A stretch of 64,000 bases of DNA from Shewanella seohaensis. Lineage in GTDB: Bacteria; Pseudomonadota; Gammaproteobacteria; Enterobacterales; Shewanellaceae. The number at the start of each line of letters is the position of its first letter. The first letter of the stretch is position 1. The stretch is taken from contig NZ_CP104900.1 of assembly GCF_025449215.1 (NCBI RefSeq), positions 124,001-188,000 of the forward strand, read 5' to 3'. The position numbers and the translations under genes were made by a program. Under the pieces are notes generated by a model. That model saw nothing but the letters and a program-made list of their open reading frames with translations, was not told where the DNA came from and did not search any database. Below, one piece after another: positions 56,445 through 64,000 of this stretch.

Positions 56445-57397
56445 GCTAGCTCCTGTCGCTTTATCCAAGTCCACATGGCTTGGATCTCGAGTGTGACGGC
56501 AAGTGAGAGTATGTCACTATTCAGCGAATGCCCACCATCGACAATGGTATGAATTTGTATCCTAGGGTTGTCGATTTTTGCCAAAAATGCGGCTAATAAG
56601 CGTGCCGGACAGACAGCATCCTGCGTGCCTTGTAATAGCAGGGTACGCGCTGCGACTTGAGATGTCACCCGTTGTAATACGCTGAACATATTGAAGTAAT
56701 CGTTTTTTGCATAGTGCAGCTCGATTTGAGCTAAGGCCAATAACGGCGTTGTAAGCCGCTTAGGTAGACCAGTTGGTACGCCCGCTAAGGTTAATTCCCA
56801 TTGGATCCAACGGCGGGCAAATTCATGACGGGTTGCTTCATCTTGGGCGTTCAATCCTAGCTGATAGTGCGTAAATAAATCCGCCAATCCAATAGAAGGT
56901 GCAGCAAATTCACGGTAAGCCTGCGGATATAACTGCGCCGCGCCAGATGGGCCATAGAGCCATTCAATACCCGCCTTGGAGGGAATAAATATTGCCCACA
57001 GCACTTGGGCAATCACTCGATGGGGAAATAAGCCACTGTAAATTAAGGCTAAGGTGGCGCCAAATGAGCCACCCGCTAGGCACCAATGCTCTATGCCTAA
57101 GTGAATGCGAATCGCCTCAATATCACAGATAAGCCCATTTAAATGGTTATGTTCCAACTCGCCAGCAGGCAGTGATTGTCCCGCACCACGTTGATCTAAC
57201 AGTAAAATCCAATACTGCTCGGGGTTAAATAAACTCAGTTCACTGACCGAAGCCCCTGCCCCTGGACCACCATGCAAATACAGCAGCGGAATCCCCTGCG
57301 GATTACCATATTGAGCAAGATGCAACTGCTGCCCATTGCCCATCATCAGCCAATCACGGCGGATAAAAGGGGCAAGCTGATGGGCGTCAGTGATCAT
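56441..57397 (-). CDS. Alpha/beta-hydrolase, proline iminopeptidase-like
   Basis: 318-aa serine hydrolase. HGGPG oxyanion motif at residues 42-46, nucleophile S111 in GGSFGATLAL, the acid in LLLQGTQDAVCPA and the histidine in VDGGHSLNSD. The HGGPG and GGSFGATL pair is typical of S33 prolyl iminopeptidases, removing N-terminal proline from peptides; a different ester or peptide substrate is possible. First gene of a unit with the lipoprotein, dtd and thioesterase genes. Confidence 0.87.
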   Translation of the reverse strand: MITDAHQLAPFIRRDWLMMGNGQQLHLAQYGNPQGIPLLYLHGGPGAGASVSELSLFNPEQYWILLLDQRGAGQSLPAGELEHNHLNGLICDIEAIRIHLGIEHWCLAGGSFGATLALIYSGLFPHRVIAQVLWAIFIPSKAGIEWLYGPSGAAQLYPQAYREFAAPSIGLADLFTHYQLGLNAQDEATRHEFARRWIQWELTLAGVPTGLPKRLTTPLLALAQIELHYAKNDYFNMFSVLQRVTSQVAARTLLLQGTQDAVCPARLLAAFLAKIDNPRIQIHTIVDGGHSLNSDILSLAVTLEIQAMWTWIKRQELA

Positions 57398-57459
57398 AGG
57401 TGGGATAAGGCTCGTTGAATGTCTTGGCGGATGACAACTTAGCTATGACTACAACTTAG

Positions 57460-58473
57460 CTATGGCTTATCCAGTGTAGACGATTGCGACACGGTTGCAG
57501 CGAGTTCGCCTGTCGTCTCAAGCACTTGGCTTGATTGGGCGGATGTGGTTTCTGGCTGCGCGGCGGGTGTATCCTGCGCAGCTAAAGGCTGACCATCGAG
57601 GTTAGTTTCGTTGATATCGCTACTGGACTCATAGTCCAAATACTCGGGCATGGCTGCAGTAATTTCGGCGCCCAGCAGTACTATCATCCAAGATAAATAC
57701 ACCCAAACGAACAGAATAGGAATGGTCGCCAGAGCGCCGTAAATGGCCTCATAACTTGGGAATTTAGTCACATACAGGGCAAAACCTTTTTTCCCCAACT
57801 CGAACAGTAAGGCCGCCACAACCGCGCCTAATAGCGCATGCCAAAACTTCACCTTTTGATTCGGCACCACCATATAGAGCAGTAAAAACGCCGCCACCGA
57901 AAACAGCATAGGCAAGCGCTCGATAAACAATGGCATCACCCCAGACAAGGCGTCGCCCTCAAACAATTTTAATGACACCACGTAGGAAGTCGCCACTAGG
58001 CTCGCGCCTACCAGCACTGGGCCTAAGGTAATCACCATCCAATACATGGAAAAGGCCACCACCACAGAACGCTTTTCCTTAGTACGCCAAATATTATTCA
58101 GCGATTTATCGATGGCGGAGATCAGCATAATCGCCACCACGACCAGAGCCGCGATCCCAACCGCCGTGCCCTTAGAGGCATTGCCAACAAATTCATTAAT
58201 ATAGACTTGTACCGTATCGCCCGCCGCGGGCAGAAAATTCTCGTACACGAAGGCTTCGATTTGGCCACGGATCCCCTTAAAAACAGGGAAAGCGGACAGC
58301 ATCGACATAGTCACAGCTACCATAGGCACAAGGGATAACAGGGTGACATAGGCCAAGTGGCCGGCGCGAATATTGATTTGATCTTCCACTAAACGCTGAC
58401 GTAAATGCAGCAGGAAGCGCCAGATCCCGAGGAATAAGACTTGAATTTGTGCCAGTTCTATCTTCTTAGTCAC
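57460..58473 (-). CDS. YihY/BrkB-family inner-membrane protein
   Basis: 337-aa integral membrane protein (UPF0761, formerly called ribonuclease BN). About six helices are visible, for example [45 protein letters not shown] and [22 protein letters not shown], with LPNQKVKF-like [27 protein letters not shown]. The last 50 residues are hydrophilic and variable (Asp/Glu/Ser/Gln-rich). The function of the family is unclear. Monocistronic; 63 bases upstream of the peptidase gene. Confidence 0.9.
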   Translation of the reverse strand: MTKKIELAQIQVLFLGIWRFLLHLRQRLVEDQINIRAGHLAYVTLLSLVPMVAVTMSMLSAFPVFKGIRGQIEAFVYENFLPAAGDTVQVYINEFVGNASKGTAVGIAALVVVAIMLISAIDKSLNNIWRTKEKRSVVVAFSMYWMVITLGPVLVGASLVATSYVVSLKLFEGDALSGVMPLFIERLPMLFSVAAFLLLYMVVPNQKVKFWHALLGAVVAALLFELGKKGFALYVTKFPSYEAIYGALATIPILFVWVYLSWMIVLLGAEITAAMPEYLDYESSSDINETNLDGQPLAAQDTPAAQPETTSAQSSQVLETTGELAATVSQSSTLDKP

Positions 58474-58554
58474 GGGTTTCTCTTGATTCTGTTGGTATTG
58501 ACTCGTTATCTTCGTACAATAAACACTTAATTTACAAGTCTAAGGAGTGAATTG

Positions 58555-58776
58555 ATGTCACAACAAGGATCTGCGGGCAATGTTATCGCCGCTATCGCTA
58601 GTCTGTTCTTTCCCGGCCTAGGTCAACTGGTTCAGGGACGAATTTTGGCTGCATTGCTGTTTTTCGTGGTCACTGTGGTTGGCTATGCCCTCTGGTGGTT
58701 AGTTGTCCCTGCTGTAATAGGTGCTATCTTTCACCTCTGGAGCATTATCGATGCTGCACGTTTTAAGGCCGACTAA
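58555..58776 (+). CDS. Small membrane protein, 73 aa (TM2/YqaE-like)
   Basis: Two hydrophobic segments: NVIAAIASLFFPGLGQLVQGRI (a FPGLGQL turn as in TM2-domain proteins) and ALLFFVVTVVGYALWWLVVPAVIGAIFHLWSIIDA. AAGGAG at 58542-58547 lies seven bases before ATG 58555; the TTG one codon earlier is unlikely. Possibly co-transcribed with the lipoprotein gene that follows. Role unknown. Confidence 0.75.
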   Translation: MSQQGSAGNVIAAIASLFFPGLGQLVQGRILAALLFFVVTVVGYALWWLVVPAVIGAIFHLWSIIDAARFKAD

Positions 58777-58805
58777 CTTCATTTGACTCAGTGACGGAAT
58801 ACCTA

Positions 58806-59459
58806 ATGAAAAGATTGATCACCTCAAGCCTGATGGCGGCAACGCTATTGCTGACGGGCTGCCAGAGTGCCTATTACGGCGCCATGGAAAAAGTGGGCTA
58901 CCACAAGCGCGACATCATGGTCGACAGAGTGAAGGCCGCAAAAGAATCCCAAGAGGATGCCCAAAAAGAGTTCAGTTCAGCACTCGAGGAGATGCAAGCC
59001 CTGCTCAACCACGATGGTGGCAACCTCGAAAAGGCCTATAACAAGGCCAAAGATGAATACGAGTCAGCCCAAACTGCCGCCGATGACGTGAGTAATCGCA
59101 TCAATAAAGTCGAAGATGTCGCCGAGGCGCTATTCGATGAATGGCAAGCCGAAATCGGCGAGATCAGCAAAGCTAGCCTGCGCCGCAACAGTGAAACCAA
59201 GCTCAAGGAAACCCGCCGTTCCTACCAGCAACTGATGAAAACCATGCGCCGCGCCGAATCTAAAATGCCGCCCATTCTCACCGCCATGAAAGACAACATG
59301 CTGTATTTAAAGCATAACTTGAATGCTCAAGCGATTGGCGCGATTAAAGGAGAATTTGCGAGCCTACAGACGGATATCTCAGGGCTTATCAAAGAGATGA
59401 ACAAGTCGATCAACGAATCGACCAAGTTTATCGAGGCCCTCGAAAACTCGAAAGGCTAA
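58806..59459 (+). CDS. DUF2959-like lipoprotein, 217 aa
   Basis: Signal peptide MKRLITSSLMAATLLLTGC with lipobox LTGC (cysteine about residue 19), then an almost completely alpha-helical, Lys/Glu/Ala-rich mature protein with coiled-coil pattern (KAYNKAKDEYESAQTAADDVSNRINKVEDVAEALFDEW). This is the look of the DUF2959 lipoproteins. I prefer ATG 58806; a GTG at 58791 would give five extra polar residues. Function unknown. It lies 29 bases after the small membrane-protein gene. Confidence 0.82.
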   Translation: MKRLITSSLMAATLLLTGCQSAYYGAMEKVGYHKRDIMVDRVKAAKESQEDAQKEFSSALEEMQALLNHDGGNLEKAYNKAKDEYESAQTAADDVSNRINKVEDVAEALFDEWQAEIGEISKASLRRNSETKLKETRRSYQQLMKTMRRAESKMPPILTAMKDNMLYLKHNLNAQAIGAIKGEFASLQTDISGLIKEMNKSINESTKFIEALENSKG

Positions 59460-59702
59460 CGCTCGCCGTCATCTTGCCTTGTCAGCCCCAAAGGCTGGCA
59501 AGGTCGATACCCTCTTAAACCTTCCATTACGCCTGCTGTTGACCGCTTACTTTGCCACGACTTCCACTCTTATCCATCGCCATCAGATCCCGCTTTATTC
59601 AACCCTATAACATCCCCTAACCTCGCTGATTTTTTCATTATCGGCACGCCACTGATACTTTATGGCATACTTGTTAGCTCAAGGTTAATAAAGAGAATCA
59701 GT

Positions 59703-61436
59703 ATGGGCCGTGGGACATGGATGCGTTTAATCACATTGGGGGCCTTACTGCTCACTTGGGTGACATTCACAGTCAAGGCGCTGCCGACCCAGATTGAATG
59801 GCAAGAGAATACGGCCAGTCTTACTCAGTTTCGTATGGGGTATTTTATCGATACCTCGGAGAACATGCCCTTTGCCGAAGTGATTCAACAACCCTTTATC
59901 GACTCACCCAATAGCGTATCCCTCGGTACGGCGGCCATCAAAACTTGGGCCAAAATCCCCTTAGTCAACACCAGCGATAGCCCGCAAACCCTGTATCTGC
60001 ACCATCCTTACGCCTATCATAACCGCCAGGTTGGCCTGTACGAGATGGTCGATGGTCAAGAAACGCAGCGGCGAATACTCGACCTCGACGACCCCAGCAC
60101 CTATGGCTGGCTCTATGGCGGCGCAGCGGTGTTTGAGGTCACGCTCGCGCCACAGCAAAAGAAAACCTTATACGTCGAGAGCGTATCCTTTTCTCACCAA
60201 TGGTTTTCTATCGATTTATACAACAAGGAACACTCACAACGGGCGCTGCTGGGTAGCTTTACCGATATTGCGGTTATGGTGGGCATGCTACTGGCACTGA
60301 TTATCTACAACCTATTGTTATTTATGTATTCCCGCCAGCGGGACAACCTGTTTTACGCCTGTTACTTAATCTCGGGTGGGATCTGGATTGCACTTTCCTA
60401 CGGGCTGGTCGCCGAAGTATTCGAGTTTTATGGCTCGGCGAGCCTGTATTGGCACCTTACCCTGATGACTATGCCCATCTTTTTGATTTTATTTATGATG
60501 GATATTTTCGAGACCCGGCAACATTATCGGTTTGAGCATTACGCCCTCGTGTTTGTGCTCGCCCTGTTAGTGGCCGAGTTTTGTTATGGGGTAATCGATA
60601 TCACAAGCGCGTTGCATTACTCCAGCAGCTTAGCAGCCTTGATGATGTTTACCACCCTCTCGGTCACGATTTCGCTGGTGATAAAACGGCATCCCATCGC
60701 TAAATATTTTCTTTTAGGCCACAGCCTGTTCGTCGGCTTTAGTGGTCTCGCAGTGATGTTTTACAAAGGGCGCGCCGAGTTTAATTATTTATCCAGTCAC
60801 GGTGTCGGTGTGGGCATTATGCTCGAGGCGCTAGTGCTTGCCCTCATCATCGCCTATCGCATTCGTTTGCTCGAAGAAATTAAAGCCTCGCAGGAAGAGC
60901 TTAAACATCAAGCGGCGACAGATTCGCTCACCCAGCTATTTAATCGGGGCCATTTCCATAAAGAAGCGCAGCGGGTCTACATGCAGGCCTGCATTGCCAA
61001 ACAGCCGATGGCGGTGATGATCTGTGATATCGACCTCTTCAAACGGGTCAACGACCAATACGGCCACCTCATGGGGGACCAGGTCATTATCGAGATTGCC
61101 ACCACCCTCAAACAGCATGCGCGTAAGTGCGATCTTGTGGCGCGTTATGGTGGTGAAGAATTTATTATGTTGCTGCATGACGTATCCCTCACTGAGGCAC
61201 ACCAATGTGCCGAGCGGATCCGCACCGCCGTCGCCGCGTTAAACTTTACGGCAGAGACGCAAGAAGTCTTTACTGTCACCCTCAGTCTTGGGGTGGCGGC
61301 CGTTGATTTTGCCCATCCCCTAGAACACACAATCAAACGGGCGGATGATGCCCTGTATCGCGCCAAACATCAGGGCCGCAACAATGTGCAATCCTGCAAA
61401 ATCAATCTGTTGGAGATGCAAGAAGGTATCAACTGA
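59703..61436 (+). CDS. Diguanylate cyclase with 7TMR-DISM sensor module
   Basis: 577 aa. A signal peptide is followed by an extracytoplasmic 7TMR-DISMED2-like beta domain (about residues 30-170), seven helices (about 180-385), a short coiled coil (EEIKASQEELKHQ) and a GGDEF domain (about 400-560) with GGEEF at 483-487. The inhibitory-site motif R-x-x-D is not obvious. It should make cyclic di-GMP in response to an external, perhaps carbohydrate or lipid, signal. The frame is intact, in contrast to the cyclase at 23310. Confidence 0.92.
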   Translation: MGRGTWMRLITLGALLLTWVTFTVKALPTQIEWQENTASLTQFRMGYFIDTSENMPFAEVIQQPFIDSPNSVSLGTAAIKTWAKIPLVNTSDSPQTLYLHHPYAYHNRQVGLYEMVDGQETQRRILDLDDPSTYGWLYGGAAVFEVTLAPQQKKTLYVESVSFSHQWFSIDLYNKEHSQRALLGSFTDIAVMVGMLLALIIYNLLLFMYSRQRDNLFYACYLISGGIWIALSYGLVAEVFEFYGSASLYWHLTLMTMPIFLILFMMDIFETRQHYRFEHYALVFVLALLVAEFCYGVIDITSALHYSSSLAALMMFTTLSVTISLVIKRHPIAKYFLLGHSLFVGFSGLAVMFYKGRAEFNYLSSHGVGVGIMLEALVLALIIAYRIRLLEEIKASQEELKHQAATDSLTQLFNRGHFHKEAQRVYMQACIAKQPMAVMICDIDLFKRVNDQYGHLMGDQVIIEIATTLKQHARKCDLVARYGGEEFIMLLHDVSLTEAHQCAERIRTAVAALNFTAETQEVFTVTLSLGVAAVDFAHPLEHTIKRADDALYRAKHQGRNNVQSCKINLLEMQEGIN

Positions 61437-61644
61437 CCCTGTGCAGCTAGAGCTAACAAGATCACCTACTCTACAAAGCTCACTCGGTCTATAGGGTAAA
61501 CCAGCGGCTTTGTGAGCTATCGCTCGCTTTTATCACGGCATACTGTAAATATCGGATCTGCCGCACAATTTCGCTTTTAGCTCAAAAACTTATCCCGTCA
61601 GTTCGACTCAGACTGAATACGTGTATTCTATTTGCAGTATTAAC

Positions 61645-62858
61645 ATGACTTTTATTGAATCTCTTACCCTGATGTTGGCCCTGATGTATATCGCATCCCT
61701 AAGCTATTGGAGCGGTAAAAAATGGGGGCGGTGGCCACCTTACTCCTGAGTGCTGGCGCCGTGTCGATTAGCCTCTACTGGCCTTTGGCGCTCGCCCTAG
61801 CCATTGCCTTGCCGCTGTGCCTAATTGCCAACAAATTTGCCCCAGAGGAATTAAAGGGCGAGATAAAAATCAACACCCTACGTGAAGGCTGCCAACATCT
61901 GCTCGCGCTCTCACTGTTTATCGTCGCCATCCAATACTGCATCAATGCTATCCAACTTAAACAAGGCATAGTGCCTTGGTTGATGCGCCCCGATGTCGTC
62001 GATGCCTTCTTACCTATCGCGGGCGGGATTGAGCTAAAAGCCATAGTGACGCTCAACCTGTGGGACCAAACCCATCCCGCCGCAGCCGTAATGCTCGCCG
62101 CCGTGCTACTCACAGGCTTACTCTGTAAACGCGCCTTTTGTGGCTGGGCCTGTCCATTAGGGCTTGCCGGCGAATATCTCTACGCCTTACGCAAGCGCTT
62201 TATCAAGGCCGAACTGGCGCCACCCGCATGGTTAGACTGGCCACTGCGGATGCTGAAATACTTATTGCTGCTGGGGCTGTTTTACATCGTTATCGGTATG
62301 CCTAGCGAATCGATTCCCTATTATCTGCAGGGCAACTACCACAAGATTGCCGACCTTAAGATGGCGCTGTTTTTTGTCACGCCTGGCCTCATCACCTTAG
62401 CCTGCTTTGCGCTTATCCTCGCCTTAGCGGCGTGGCGTCGCCAAGGATTTTGCCGCTACTTGTGTCCCTATGGCGCCATGCTTGGGATCTTAAGTTTTGC
62501 CAGCCCGCTCAAGATCCGCCGCAATACTCAACATTGCCTGATCGAAGCTAAAGGCATGAAGTGCGACAAATGTACCCGCGCCTGCCCAGCCAACATCATA
62601 GTGCACACCAAAACCACGGTACGCAGCGACGAGTGCCAAGCCTGTATGCGCTGCGTCGCCGCCTGCCCTAAATCGGCGGCGCTCGGTTTTAGCCTAAAAT
62701 CTGGCCACAGCGTTAGCCATAAGGACTTGTTAGTCTTGTTATTATTGGCACTCTTTGCCCTGCCACTCGGCGCCTATTTAGCCGGATTCTGGCACAGCCA
62801 AACACCGGACAGTATCCGCATGGAGCTTATCCAAGTGATTGACCGAGTCGGCCATTAA
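61645..62858 (+). pseudogene. NapH/CcoG-type 4Fe-4S membrane protein, frame interrupted once
   Basis: Membrane protein with 4Fe-4S ferredoxin motifs. Two CxxxCP motifs at the membrane edge (CGWACPLG and CRYLCPYG) and, near the C-terminus, two ferredoxin motifs (CDKCTRACPANI and CQACMRCVAACPKSAA), as in NapH and related quinol-to-periplasm electron carriers. The given start is split: ATG 61645 (MTFIESLTLMLALMYIASLSYWSGKK) joins the rest by adding one A in the run 61717-61722, giving 404 aa. The frame from 61722 alone would remove the first membrane helix. No nap or nos genes are next to it. The electron acceptor is unknown. Confidence 0.83.
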
Positions 62859-62887
62859 CTATCTTATTTGTTGATAAGTAGACATAA

Positions 62888-62915
62888 AAAAGGTGCTGCC
62901 CAAGCTGCACCTTTT
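62888..62915. terminator. Bidirectional terminator between the Fe-S protein gene and katG
   Basis: Stem AAAAGGTGC (62888-62896) / GCACCTTTT (62907-62915) with A and T tails, between two convergent genes. Confidence 0.85.
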
Positions 62916-62944
62916 ATGTTCACAATAAGCTTAAACGCTAGTGA

Positions 62945-64000
<1,056 letters not shown>

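Overview
The window looks like chromosomal DNA of a Shewanella species (Gammaproteobacteria, S. oneidensis/putrefaciens group). The basis is the enteric-type ilvGMDA operon with a leader peptide next to a divergent ilvC/ilvY pair, the gene content (ubiK, creD, recG, katG, paeA-like), and an aryl-polyene pigment cluster with an ammonia-lyase. The genus call is inference from gene resemblance, not from a database search.

Layout: (1) 1-7.7 kb: rep helicase (cut by the window edge), ubiK, small unknown genes, a YcaQ/AlkX-type DNA glycosylase, creD and pgpB. (2) 7.7-11 kb: unknown membrane and DUF2971 proteins, a small lipoprotein and a class V aminotransferase. (3) 11-19.8 kb: branched-chain amino-acid synthesis on the minus strand (ilvL leader and attenuator, ilvG, ilvM, ilvD, ilvA), then ilvC with divergent ilvY. 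(4) 19.8-20.4 kb: an IS200-type element with a hairpin at each end. (5) 20.5-29.7 kb: paeA-like CNNM transporter, periplasmic and Cys-cluster proteins, a periplasmic-binding-protein/diguanylate-cyclase pair, recG and a DUF3014 protein. (6) 30.0-48.4 kb: an 18-gene plus-strand aryl-polyene (APE) operon with ketosynthases, two ACPs, ligase, dehydratases, ketoreductase, ammonia-lyase, acyl/glycosyl transferases and a LolA/MMPL export pair. (7) 48.5-51 kb: a small accessory island with a Phd/ParE toxin-antitoxin pair, an Abi/HEPN-like gene and palindromic repeats. (8) 51-64 kb: GNAT, a BenE transporter with divergent Xre-cupin regulator and paired operators, rhodanese, azoR, thioesterase, dtd, lipoproteins, peptidase, YihY, a second diguanylate cyclase, a NapH-like Fe-S membrane protein and the 3' part of katG.

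The most striking property of the sequence as given is that 13 genes carry 15 frame breaks. Every one is repaired by adding a single base, almost always in a short homopolymer, and the repaired proteins regain family-typical lengths (ilvD 619, creD 451, dtd 145, ACP 84 residues and so on). This is what under-called homopolymers in a draft assembly produce, so I read most of them as sequence errors rather than gene decay. Genes affected are marked as interrupted, with the position of the break.
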